Source: Spisula solida
Taxonomy: Eukaryota; Mollusca; Bivalvia; Venerida; Mactridae
Direction: 5' to 3'
NCBI GenBank assembly: GCA_947247005.1
Contig: OX365955.1
Coordinates: 43,689,822-43,753,821, forward strand
Length of the DNA stretch: 64,000 bases
How positions within the stretch are numbered: the first letter of the stretch is position 1; every line of letters begins with the position of its first letter. Below the pieces are notes generated by a model, which saw nothing but the letters and a program-made list of their open reading frames with translations, did not search any database and was not told where the DNA came from. Positions 34,319 to 46,300 of this stretch are shown here, in pieces. The translations under genes and the position numbers were made by a program.

Positions 34319-36985
34319 GTACGTCACTGATTTATTGTTGTTGTTTTTAATGTCAATATTATTTATGACATATTTATTCTTTCTGTTCGTTACAAGTTTA
34401 CTGCATATATAAAGTCGAGTCTTATATAGTAATTAAAGTAAAGACTAAATTAAAATGGAATTTTTCATTATTGTCAACTTACGTTGATGTATCTAACAAG
34501 CCAAATATTACCACACAGTGAAAATTCTTTATAAGAATAATACTTGATGTCAAACTTTAGTTATCGATTTTTGAATACAATGTTCGTGTTCATGCTGCTT
34601 GGGCTTCAACACTTCAATTTTTTGTGTTCGCTTCGAGTGCGGGGGGTCTCGGGTTCGATCCCTGGCCGTGTCATACCAAAGACAAAATAAAAATGGTACC
34701 ACAAATTCCCTTGCTCAGCAAAAAAGGGAAACTGGCTTCTCTTCTTTCATACCCTCGTGGCGATGGATAACATCAGGAATGAGGTGTCGAGAGTGATTAA
34801 TATAAGTTGGAAAAACTTGTTTCACAATCGACCTTAAATAAATTAGTATAACCTAATACACAATTGTATGTGCACCAAACCGCTCATCCTTTAACAGCTG
34901 GCCAATGGTGATGTATTATACTTCGTAGTAAATGCAATAAACTAGCAGTATGTGCTAACCAAAGTTGACCAAAAGCTCTACTAATTAAACGCTGAACTGT
35001 ATTGACCATTTTTTATGGCTGTGACGGGTCATTGATACCGTTATCTTATAGATATATAGATGCACATTAACAGGTATATGTGTATTTCTAGGTTATGCAT
35101 GTTTATGTACTTTAACCATAGAGTTTAAACAGTAAATCCCCCGTTTAGCTACCCAAGTTGACAATTTACCTATAGTACTCTGTTTTCAGGCGTGGCTCTT
35201 GGCGAAAGTTGTGATGGAGTTGACACCACAAAGTGTGCCAACGAAATATGTAGTACAGGTTTTGTACCAACATGTCAAACCAATATCTGCACATGTAATG
35301 CCAAGCCGGATCCCTCAGGTAATTCATTGCCTTACTTCCGGTGTTTAACCGCCATTGGTAACAACAGCCATTCACTCTTATCAGTTTACAAGTCTGGGAT
35401 TTATCTTCAATCTGGCCCCGAAACATCTCAAGTAGATATCTCTACTCATAGTGAGATTTTGCTACAATCAGAGTCGTAATTAAAGCCACATTATCTCTCA
35501 CTAGACCTTTTTATCGATCATCCAGTAAATAGACTAATTTACAAGGAATTAGGATATATTCTCATATGACCAATAAATGACGACAGAATGTTAAACGTAT
35601 ATGTCGAAATAGTATGCCAAAAATCACATTTAAGTAAAATGTATGGATGACAAAATACCAATTTTGCTAGAGTTGCTTCCCTTAGATTATAAATTGTGCA
35701 TTTTTGTTTACATTTTATTATTTTGTAAACAAACCAGCTGGAGGTTGTATTTCTATTTCTTCCATTTTATTGTGTTTTCCACCTTTAGAACTTAACTAAA
35801 GTGCTTTCAATTCATGACTCTTCAAATAGGTTACCAAGTTATTGCTTTTTGAAAAATAACCGTTTAAGGCCTAATGCGGCTTTAAAGAAATATATATTTT
35901 ACTATTGTATCGTTTTAGCTTGTACTCAGGTAGCTGATTGCACACAATACTGGTTCTCTCACCACTGTAATAATCATCAAAGACAATGCGAGAACGGACA
36001 GTGCGCCTGTGTACATGGGTAAGTTTCAACTGTCACTCGTGTATACATTACACATTTAGTGTTTAAGTCATATGATATCATTGTTATATATGCCCCCACC
36101 CTCATATTTGATGAGGGGGTATTTTGCTATGCACATGTCTGTCCGTTTGTCGGTCGGTATTTTGGTCGGTAGACAAAATGGATTCCGTTCAATACCTCGA
36201 GAACGCTTTGCCCTTCACATGGAGGTTGGTCATCAACAGTAAATGATCCCTACATATTTTGAGGTCATTAGGTCAAAGCTCACCATTTCTGATTGTATTG
36301 CAAATATGTGTGTTTATTTTTGTTGCATGACCTGGGTGTAATAAAGTTATGTTATGTTCTATCGGATTTGCCATGGAGGCATACGTGTTTTACAAACATC
36401 TCGTGTCCACTTATAGAACACTCTTAGAATGACAATTACAATATTTTATTTGACATGGTGGCCTGTGTGTAGTTATCATTTATAATTACCTCCCTTTATG
36501 GCTAATTATGCACATAATTAGAAGTCCATAGTGTGTCATTCATTGCGAAGTGAGTCATAGGCTTGCTTGAAATATACATTTTTGGGGGATGTGGAAGGTT
36601 CGTTCTATGACTGACTCTTGCGTGGATGGCTAGGCGCTACCGTCGTTTCTGTGTGGCTTTGGATTGTCTGTGCGCTACAGTATTTAATATACATGTATTC
36701 ACAAATAATACACAAGTCGGACTTGTTTGAGATTATTTGATAACCTTAGGCTTTTACTTCTCGATAAACATGTATTACTAGCAGAACATTACCGCTGCCA
36801 CCACTGTTGTCAAACATTGTCTCTCATGGAGATATCACGTGACTCGTGCATCATTTTACTTTGGTTGAACTAAGAAGCGATGCAACCATTTGGCATTGGA
36901 TAGACAGGAGAGCATAACCACATACATATACAACATACTACTTTAAACTCTTTTTTTCAGTCATTCCGGCGGACACCACGGTTAA
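34285..36985 (+). CDS. Cvsi-like secreted serine protease inhibitor, gene 2 (4 exons, 95 aa)
   Basis: Spliced CDS with exons 34285-34318, 35190-35318, 35919-36018 and 36961-36985, all GT-AG; phases 1, 1, 2; total 288 bp. Signal peptide MKVLIALVCLIGVALG, then 12 cysteines spaced x7-x4-x7-x4-x1, x8, x5-x8-x6-x4-x1, almost identical to gene 1. The tail is CVHG plus a short Gly/His end (HSGGHHG) from exon 4. If intron 3 is retained, the donor GTAAGT itself gives an in-frame TAA, so the protein would end at CVHG and still hold all 12 cysteines. It is likely a secreted protease inhibitor of the Cvsi (MEROPS I84) type; the substrate is not predictable from sequence. Introns are short (0.6-0.95 kb); intron 2 holds a complete TTAA-type MITE, intron 1 a SINE, and intron 3 an inverted AACAAGAG-type element. 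Compact and TATA-driven, so probably the more ordinary copy. Confidence 0.83.
34615..34805 (+). mobile_element. tRNA-derived SINE, family S2, copy 1 (intron 1 of inhibitor gene 2)
   Basis: B-box GGTTCGATCCC at 34653-34663, then a body with ATGGTACCA, AAGGGAAACTGGCTTCT and ATAACATCAGGAATGAGGTG. The same body, in the same order, occurs at 47600-47810. Confidence 0.68.
35190..35318 (+). CDS. Inhibitor gene 2, exon 2 (first six-Cys half)
   Basis: Acceptor TTTTCAG ending at 35189, donor G|GTAATT after 35318; 129 bp, phase 1 at both ends. It encodes GVALGESCDGVDTTKC through NICTCNAKPDPS, with six cysteines ending in CTC as in gene 1. Confidence 0.84.
35480..35885. mobile_element. TTAA MITE family T1, copy 3 (best preserved; intron 2 of inhibitor gene 2)
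   Basis: TTAAAGCCACATTATCTCTC at the left and CCTAATGCGGCTTTAA at the right form matching ends. Uninterrupted AATCACATTTAAGTAAAATG shows the empty site. It ends 33 bp before the acceptor of exon 3. Confidence 0.82.
35919..36018 (+). CDS. Inhibitor gene 2, exon 3 (second six-Cys half)
   Basis: Acceptor GTTTTAG ending at 35918; encodes ACTQVADCTQYW through QCENGQCACVH. Donor GG|GTAAGT after 36018, phase 2. The unspliced reading continues one Gly codon and then TAA from the donor. Confidence 0.82.
36080..36410 (-). mobile_element. AACAAGAG-type element, family 1, inverted copy
   Basis: On the minus strand: AGATGTTTGTAAAACACGTA with GCCTCCATGG at the head, the GACCGAC run, and TACCCCCTCATCA through GGGGGCATAT at the tail. 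Lies in intron 3 of inhibitor gene 2; the region 36290-36365 looks like an extra insert. Confidence 0.6.
36961..36985 (+). CDS. Inhibitor gene 2, exon 4 (Gly/His tail)
   Basis: A run of T followed by CAG ends at 36960, a strong polypyrimidine acceptor. In phase, the 25 bp give GHSGGHHG then TAA. Cvsi-like proteins in other clams, as I recall them, also end in short Gly/His tails. A retained intron would replace this exon, so its use needs RNA evidence. Confidence 0.65.
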
Positions 36986-37178
36986 AGAAGACATGATATT
37001 GTTGAAAAATAATTGATAATTTATGCATATTTTTGAAAAAAAATACTTAAATAGTTGTTTTCGGTTGATTTTGGTGTTGTTTTGGTGTCGTATTCTGCCA
37101 CAGTATCATTGTATTATCCCGAATTTATCAAATATGCAGGAATTAATATAATTATATAACCACCAACATGCGCAGTTA

Positions 37179-37184
37179 AATAAA
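37179..37184 (+). terminator. Candidate polyadenylation signal, inhibitor gene 2
   Basis: AATAAA 194 bp after the stop codon of exon 4. It is the first canonical hexamer downstream, and no gene intervenes. Confidence 0.45.
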
Positions 37185-37189
37185 CCAGG

Positions 37190-38496
37190 AATATACATAT
37201 TTCTTCTATAAAACATTTTTGAGAGGCTAAGCCTCTCAAAGGTAGCATTACCCTTTTCTTATTATCAACTTAACGCCTTTAGGCAAAACAATGAGTATTC
37301 ACATTCAAGTAGTTCCAGAAACTATCAACATTTTCAATATTGCTATATACCTTTACTTAAATCAGCAACATTAGTTTATTTTAAGATCAACAAGTATTGT
37401 CTAACTGTTCGTTAAATGGATAATTTTACGGATAATCACTCCGCTAGAGCTATATTGCACTTATTTCGTATACCGAAAATGCACGTATCAATGCACAATT
37501 GTTCGCGACATCTATCGGACGTTCTTGGAATGTCCTGTGTGTAGCTAATTTTATGTTATTTAGTAGTTCTACACGAAGCGAAGTGGTTCTGAAGTATTTG
37601 CATGTAATATAATTTGATTACATCAACTACCTCCTTGAAGACACTCAAATTCATATAAAAATAATGACAGAGTGTGTTAAATGTAATTTACACTGATTCA
37701 TTTATTTTGATAAAATACCAGTTAATAACAAAACTACTCTCGCGGCCATGTTTGTAGAGTCACGTGATCAATTTGGCTTTTATGAATGGACGGATTTATC
37801 GTCTGCATAATCATAAAGTGTGACACTGACCTAGATAAATACTATACCCTTGTTTACAAGCTTACTACAGAATATGGCAAATAGGCGCTTATAATTATAA
37901 TTTATTATTAACTTTTGATGTGCGCATATTATACATGATTGCCAATTCTAACACGATCTGCGGATTAATCCATATACGCATAGAGCAAACCAGGCCATGT
38001 ATTATTACCGCAATATAACATGCTGTGAAATTGGCTGTTACTATTTACGCCCCGTATCACGTGACATATTTATGAATGAATGAACGTAAACTTTATAGTA
38101 AAAACTTCAACCAGTCGTTAACAAGACAAGTTGCACGAGTATCCAGTGTTACAGCTATGACGCATATATTTTTAGAAACTCCAATATAATCTCGAATCTA
38201 AGTTTCATAAAAACTTCCGATAATCAATTCATTTATATTTTTCATTTCATGAAATAGATACCCTATACTCGTGTTATCACAATTGTTTCAATGTTTAAAA
38301 TGTGTTTTTTCCTTCAGAAAATTACGAAGGTCGTTTTCATTAACGATGGAGGTAATTGTACCAGGTAAAAAGCCACTTAATTTCAGCGTGGAATTATGTT
38401 CAATGTCAAATGGGTGAAAATGGAATGCGCGCATTTAAATAGTGCGGGATATGATCGTATTTAGAATCGAAATAAAAACTATGTTCTTGTATTTTG
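37190..38496. other. Intergenic between inhibitor gene 2 and the ZIP gene
   Basis: Small hairpin GAGAGGCTAAGCCTCTC at 37221-37237; two CACGTGA words near 37762 and 38058. No coding exon found. Confidence 0.4.
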
Positions 38497-38615
38497 TCGG
38501 TGAATAAAACAAGGGCACTCGTTCGAATGCGGAAAATTAAATTACTCGTGCTACGAACTCGTGATTTAATTTATTCGCATCCGAACTCCTGCCCATGTTT
38601 TATTCTCCGACAAAA
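38497..38615. repeat. Inverted repeat
   Basis: GAATAAAACAAGGGCACTCGTTCG and AATTAAATTACTCG are answered by GATTTAATTTATTCG and CATGTTTTATTC. Arms of about 50 bp, imperfect. Confidence 0.5.
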
Positions 38616-39697
38616 CACGCGAACAGATTTTTATTTCTTAAATAGTTAGCTCCTTTTTACAATTATTTATAAAAGCCACATGCGCCTCCTGTGACATTTG
38701 ACAAGGCCGACAGTAAGTAAACGAACTTAAAACGTGTATAGTTGGTTTGAGCTTTAATAGCATCAACCAGATCGCATCCCAATAGTACTCTCAGTACTTT
38801 GATTAATTTTCGTCAGGATACAAATGATCAGGACAGTTTAGTATGTTTCGGTTACTTCAGTACGTATAATTACATGATCACACGATTAAAGTGCTATATA
38901 AATAAGGAATAATAATAAAGTATGGTATAATAATTATTTACTACAGATTCAATCCAAGCAAACTATACTCAGTGGTGTATACCGTATACCTGGGTATTGC
39001 GAGTAAACGACTAATGTTGTTCAATTCAATACCCCGTACACAAACAAGGTACCGGGTACTTACCAATACTCAGTACACTACATATCAATTCTCTGTACAG
39101 TTACATGTATCTGTTTCAGAAAGTATCTATTTTGAGCTTTCGTTTTTTCGGAAATTTGGACCAAATATATTTCGGCTCAGAACACGACGAATGCTCAATT
39201 AAAAACAAAAGGTGTGTCCAGTTTCACTACAACATCTGCAAGTGGGCAGCTGTCTATTCCAGGGAAATCTAAACACTTAAACGAATACCTGCTATCCTTT
39301 GATTTCTTCCTGGGCTATAAAAATTTCTGACGATGTTTGAAGTATGTGCATTTATTAATAATGTGGAAAATATCGTGCCATAACTAACACTCGTTCAAGG
39401 TTAAAAATTAATGTCGCGAAAAGTAATGATATTATTCAATGTCGCGTGCAATATCCAGTGTCCGGTATACCGCAGTGAGACGACACTCACGGAATGTAAA
39501 AACAACATAAATACAAACAATAAAGAAATGCCAGTTATTTAAAAAAAACACAGTATTTCGCCAGTTTTGTCATGCAATAGTGCGGGATAAAGATAGTTTC
39601 AGCCGCAATTCTATCACAATGTTTCTAATTACTTGAAACGCAATGAGGATTTTACAGAACAACGAGGAACAACACACAAGAACTCCAAACGTGACTA
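38616..39697. other. Intergenic, no gene recognised
   Basis: No exon-like frame or repeat with a partner in the window. Convergent ends of inhibitor gene 2 (+) and the ZIP gene (-) flank this interval. Confidence 0.4.
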
Positions 39698-39703
39698 TTT
39701 ATT
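39698..39703 (-). terminator. Candidate polyadenylation signal, ZIP gene
   Basis: Minus-strand AATAAA, about 460 bp beyond the stop codon. A plausible 3' UTR end, unconfirmed. Confidence 0.35.
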
Positions 39704-39734
39704 ACAACCGAACGTACGTATCTCAAACGATGAC

Positions 39735-39985
39735 AAAGCATGAGTATATATAGCAAGCTGTTCTCCTACAAGGAGGCCACAGTAGCTCATACGCTCCTAA
39801 TATGAGGCACAAGTAGCACCTGCACTCCTTCCTTGGATGATGTAATACAGAAAAGGAGCAAGCATGAAAGGAGTAATGAATGAAGCGCTCCTTCCAAGAA
39901 TGATGCAATACATAAAAGGAGCAATGAATATGACAAAGAATGAAAGGAGTAATGAATGAAGTATGGGGCGAAAGGAGTAACGATT
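39735..39985. repeat. Degenerate AAAGGAGTAATGAATGA repeats
   Basis: GAAAGGAGTAATGAATGAAG occurs at about 39926 and 39947 with variants; irregular spacing. Lies in the presumed ZIP 3' UTR or just past it. Confidence 0.5.
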
Positions 39986-40161
39986 GGACCGTGTACACAG
40001 GGAGCATAAACATTCGTTACATACTGATATTGCTATCACAAACAGTATTGACTATTTTTTAGGTTTAACTTGTTCAGATGTATATCGTAAAAGTAAATGG
40101 TCCGGGTACATTGAGCCAATGGGTGAATGTTCTATTTTCAAAGTGCCGTGGTACAAACAGC

Positions 40162-40311
40162 TTATACCGCTATATCATGACCGTACATAACAAGCATTAG
40201 AATTATCATAAAGCCAACAAGAAGTCCAAGGTTTTGTATGAAGAAAGCCGTCCATTTGCTTTCGATGCCATTTTCCTCCACATGTCTGGCTTGATCCGCC
40301 ATTTCTGGAAG
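40162..40311 (-). CDS. SLC39A8/SLC39A14-like: ZIP gene exon 8: TM8 and C-terminus
   Basis: Acceptor ATTCAG before 40311; reads LPEMADQARHVEENG, then WTAFFIQNLGLLVGFMIILM (TM8) and ends YGHDIAV, TAA at 40164-40162. The first residues complete the VDM-LPEM motif. It is separated from exon 7 by a 3.07-kb intron. Confidence 0.88.
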   Translation of the reverse strand, partial: LPEMADQARHVEENGIESKWTAFFIQNLGLLVGFMIILMLVMYGHDIAV

Positions 40312-43300
40312 CTGAATATAGAAAAATAATCGCCTCATCAAATTTGGAATAAAATGCGTAAATAATAAAATTGCAACAACAAGACTACAAGTATTGATGG
40401 CGAGATTTGTTCAACACGTGACCATCCATTTTATGACCATCCATGGCGACGAGGTCAATCGGAACGGTCCGTACGGCATTTTTACGGGATAAAATACCTC
40501 GGATGTATCAAGTGTATGAATCCAGCAGCTTTCTTTCTTAAATCCTACGCAGAAGAAAATGGGCCGAAGAAAATAGACCGTAACTTATCAGCAGCGGAAC
40601 TATTAAAATATGTTTTATTGATTAAACAATACAATTTCGCTACACTCCTTGAGCATAATACGCAGCTACACAGCGCTTGCTTGATGGGCGTGTATTCCAT
40701 TAAAGCACTGTTTAAATCAGTCATGATGACGTCATGGCGAAAGACGTTAAAAAATGGCGACGTTCTATTTACACCCGAGAGATGATTCGTAGAGATTGTC
40801 CGAGGTGTCCCGATTGCGACGAGGTTTGTACCTCACGTGACCATCCATGGCGACGAGGTTTGTACCTCACGTGACCATCCATGGCGACGAGTTTGTGCCT
40901 CACGTGACCATCCATGGGGACGAGGTTTGTACCTCACGTGACCATCCATGGCGACGAGTTTGTGCCTCACGTGACCATCCATGGCGACGAGATTTGTACC
41001 TCACGTGACCATCCATGGCGACGAGGTTTGTGCCTCACGTGACCATCCATGGCGACGAGGTTTGTACCTCACGTGACCATCCATGGCGACGAGGTTTGTA
41101 CCTCACGTGACCATCCATGGGGACGAGGTTTGTACCTCACGTGACCATCCATGGGGACGAGGTTTGTGCCTCACGTGACCATCCATGGCGACGAGGTTTG
41201 TACCTCACGTGACCATCCATGGGGACGAGGTTGGTACCTCACGTGACCATCCATGGCGACGAGTTTGTGCCTCACGTGACCATCCATGGGGACGAGGTTT
41301 GTACCTCACGTGACCATCCATGGCGACGAGTTTGTGCCTCACGTGACCATCCATGGCGACGAGGTTTGTACCTCACGTGACCATCCATGGCGACGAGGTT
41401 GGTACCTCACGTGACCATCCATGGGGACGAGGTTTGTACCTCACGTGGTCATCCATGGCGACGATGTTTGTACCTCACGTGACCATCCATGGCGACGAGT
41501 TTGTGCCTCACGTGACCATCCATGGGGACGAGGTTTGTACCTCACGTGGTCATCCATGGCGACGATGTTTGTATCTCACATGGCCATCCATAGCATGATT
41601 CGTCACTACAAATTATCAGCTATGGCGAGGTTTGTACTACACATGACCTTTCATGGCGTCCCCCTTGTATCACTGTGTGACATGCAACACAAACCTCTGC
41701 AAGTCTAACATCATGACCCTGGATGACGCAATGCTCTCCGTGTACATGTAACCGTATATGCACACATTGTACTTACATTATATAAATAACACATAGCTTC
41801 GACATTCTCGTTCACCAGAGTATTCTTCGTCCGAAACATACTCTGGTTCAATAGGGCCAAATCCTAGCGTGATGAACGAAAAATCAACCAATCAGATCCA
41901 TTTCGTTCATTTCTATTTATAGCGATTACGACGGGTGTTTCCCTATCATCGTCCAATCAAATCGAGCTTTAACAAACAAAATATTCAAATTTATCGTTCG
42001 GGAAATCAATCGAAGAAAAAAATATTTGCAATGTTTTTGTATCGGTTATAAGATATTATTCAGAATAATAAAACAACTATTGAATTAAAATTGAACTAGA
42101 AACTGAATATTTATTACCTTAACATCTGAATCAGCTGGGAACGGAACATTTTCACTAACGACGAGGGCGAATGAGTTCCGGGGGCACCTGTCCGTTCATC
42201 GTTGTTTACAAATTGTTTTTAAATCTGTTCACGGGCACAGTTTCAGTTTTACTTTAATTATTCAATTAGATCTAATGTCTGCGACTTATTGTAATCGTCG
42301 TTTGCATGTCTGACACAGCTATATAGATCCATTTCGACTCACGACTTCACGCCCATGGACACCCGTCGTCGAAAACCTTGGACTCTGATTTCATATCACG
42401 ATATAATATCTAACCGCTCGTACAGTACTCTCTGTTATTATATTAAAGGCTGCTTTATAAACTATATTGAATTTAGGATGTACTTTATCCAATTAAGTTT
42501 GTTAATATTTAAATCCCATAACTCAATCCATGTTTACATTTTCTCACGAGTTTGTTTATAAATTCCCCGCGTAGAGTAACAAGCGTTCTGATTGGACGAT
42601 AGACGGAATCACCAGATATCTACGAAATGAGCTATTTTTAGGTTTGCGCTCGGAATGACGGGTATTGAATCAGGGGGTAGTCTGGGAACTTGACTAACCA
42701 CTGATGTATGAGGATGTGCTTCGAGAGTGACAGTAAAAATGTCAGCCTGAGGAAAGTACTGTTACACAATTTCGGCCTTGGGTAACAGTACTTTCCTCAG
42801 GCTGACATTTTTACTGTCACCCTCGAAGCTATGTGTTATTTATTTTATTACCCCAAACTTTTTTCAGCAATTATCTACTGTAAACCAAGAAATTATTTTA
42901 TGCAATTTAATTCAGCAGAAAAGAAACAAAGAACTCTCCTACCTCCAATCTAACCCAAAGAATTATATTGTAGCGAAAAGCATCTAAGGTTAGACACACC
43001 TAAATTATTGGCATATTTTTCGGCACCTAATACTTGGCTTGGTATAGAGAACTCGAACAAAAAACATGGTTATGCGGGCGGGACATGCCGCAAAATTGGT
43101 TTTAGAAAGAAAATGTCACGTGACAAAAAAGTACTGTCAAAAAAGTACTATCATCCTGCTGACAGTAAAAAAATGTTCAATCACGTGGTATATTGATCCG
43201 CTTGATCGTAATAGTAAGAATACTACATGTTTGCCTTTGGGAAATTAACATTACGAAAAAAGTGAGGGGTAATAATGAACATTATTCCCTGCTATTTCTG

Positions 43301-46300
43301 AAAAAAAAACTTACTTTGGTGTAGAACACCAAATCATCCAAAGGATTTACTAGTAACTCACATGTAGTCCCTTATACTCACCATGTCTACTAACGATATA
43401 TACACAAACATTCCACCAGCAATAGCAAATATCCACATGTTAGCGTTTGTGTTTTCACCAAGGAGTATACCAATCACTAAACCTATGACAATAGTTAGAG
43501 CGGCCAGAAAGTTGTAGCACAGTGATCTCTTCATACTTAGTCCAGTATGTAACAAGATGGCAATATCACCTACAATATATATTTTGTTATAAAATTATTT
43601 CAATGTATTAGATCTATATGTATAAAAAAGAAATGAAATAAAATATAAAAAGAGAAAAAACCGATATTCACACAGAACACGACACTATAGGATGCTTAAC
43701 AGTTTACATTCTCTCCGAGCTTGAGTTCATTAGGCAGTTTGGCAGAGAACATCCGAATTACTACGCGTTTACAACATTTTCAGCCGAATTACTACGCGTT
43801 TACAACATTTTCAGCCGAATAACTACGCGTTTACAACATTTTCAGCCGAACGAAAACAACAACGCTGACACGATGATAGTACTATAACTGGACAGAAGCT
43901 ACAGGAAAACATTTCACATTTTATAAAAATAGTAGGCCATGATGGCTCTATTAATTAGGCTCACTCGAGTATTCTGTCATTTTTACTTAATTATACTGAG
44001 TTCCTGGCAAGTTGACAACCATGTATTTGGTGGTACTTATCAGTTCATACACTCGGGTGGTTATTTGACAAAGTTATATAAATGGTCCCGGGCTATAGCT
44101 TAAATAATTCACGGCACCCATAATATTCAAAATAAGCAACGCTGCAACATTGAAACTAGTGCTTGGTGACATTGTTTAATAGACTTTTGATTAAATTTAT
44201 GCACATGGATGTAACTCATCAAGAAATCGCGGTAGAAATCAGAATGTTTTACACGGCTCAGTGCACAAATCTACATAATAAAATCTCGTTTGTTCACATG
44301 CATGCTCGATTTTGTTTTTATTTTCATAAAAAAATCAATCTAAATGTTCTGTGGCCTTTTGCCATAAAGTCTAGCAACAGTACTGTGTATATCGCGTCGT
44401 CAATGAGCGACGTCATGATGGTTGACGTCAGACTGGAGAAAGCTGGTCTCCCTTACCCTGTTTTCAACGCTCAATGTCAACAAAACGGAAACGTTCAATG
44501 ACACGACGATCTTGTGGTACCAATGATGAGTCCAGTGAAGGAATTGCATAATCCAATACGCACGTGTTTTTATGCACGTCACAAAACAATATTTTACCAT
44601 CTAACGCATTTGTGCAGTGAACCGTGTAAACATTTTGAAGTTCAATACGTATCTGTTAAGGATTACGAAACACCTCAGATAGTAAATTTCACAGGAATGT
44701 GTCGAGAAATAAGTGAATAAAACGAAAAATAAAATGTTGTCCTGGAAGCGTTACGATATTTACCTAACTCGTGTGGCAATTCTTCGCAAATAACAGAAAG
44801 TGACACGCTTATACCGAGGTACGTATTTTCAGTAAATGCGGCCCCTATTGCTATCCCATCAACAAAGTTATGTAGAGCGTCACCAACCAGTATCATCAAG
44901 GCGATGGTGGTTACCTTCTTGCCATGTGTACCTGGAACACGATAAATATTGTATTAATTACTATATTATATATAATATATGTTTTCATCAGCAACTAATT
45001 AGAACCCCCAACAGTTAGTGTAATATGGTTAGACTTTGCTCTGGATTGCGATAACATTAATACAACTGTCACCATACATGGTATAAATAATAACAACTTT
45101 TCGTTCAAATTTTCGAGCTCTTGCTCTTCCTCGGGAATTTAATTTGAATCACATGAACATTGTTTATAAAAATTGAACGAAGTGTCGTTATCATTTATAT
45201 CATTATTATAGGAATTTATTTCCTATTTGGAGACTAGAAGAAAAAAATATGTCACTATAAAGTTAACGGATGAAATGTGGAAAATTTATATTGTACCAGC
45301 ATCCGAGCTTGTCATACGAAGCAGAATCGTAAATATTAATTCCAAGGTTTCAAAGATGTGCTGATAAGATAATGGAAAGTGTGAAACTAAAAATTGAGTT
45401 CATGGGGAAAATCGCAATGCGTCATAAATTGAAGGGAAAACAAAGCAGTTTCGTTCCGTACTTTGTTCAACATCTGCGTCTTCTTGCAACATTGTTTTCG
45501 CCTCCTCCATTGTTTGTTCATCCGAAACAACCATATTGCCTTTCTCCCCGATTTGTCTATTTGTGTTTTCTTCCACGAGTATGTCTTTATGTGTATCCTA
45601 TTCATAATTAAATACTACAGAAATAAATTAATGGTGTACAAAATAACGCAGACAATAGGTTTTAATGATCTGATCATAAACAATGGCACTTATGGACATT
45701 TTTTTTAAAAGAGAGTGGAAACAAGGAAAAATAATTAAAGCAGCTTTTAAAATGATGTGCAATTATTTTGACGTCGTAAGTCATGGTGTGACGTCACAAC
45801 CAATGGCTCATAATGTTCAGGTTTAAAATATATATTGTATACATGTATAGGTATATTAATATTGAGTATGTCTTCACAAGGGACACTGGACATGGTCACC
45901 ACAATAGACCATAGATGGACCTTAACGTATTACCATTGTCACCAAACCCTTATTCAAGCTCCATTTTAGATCCGTATACAGTGGTTTTAACCGTTAGACG
46001 ACGCCTTATTTCATTGCACATCTTCGGTATTCAAAATGTTGCCATTTCATCAAAGAATATCACCGGAGAACAGTTGTTCCGTCTGTTTGATTGCCTTGAC
46101 GATACCTGGTTAGTATGTGTGACAATACCCTCAGTAAATATGTAGCGGTCAGAGGACAACATGTCAGACAACCACGTCGAAAACAGTTCTTCAAGAGAAT
46201 TCGGTGCTTTTTGGTTTGCCACAAATAATGATCAGAACATTTCACATTGACAAACCAAACTTTTTTAACAGTGAAAGCAAAGGAATGAGATCCTCTAAAC

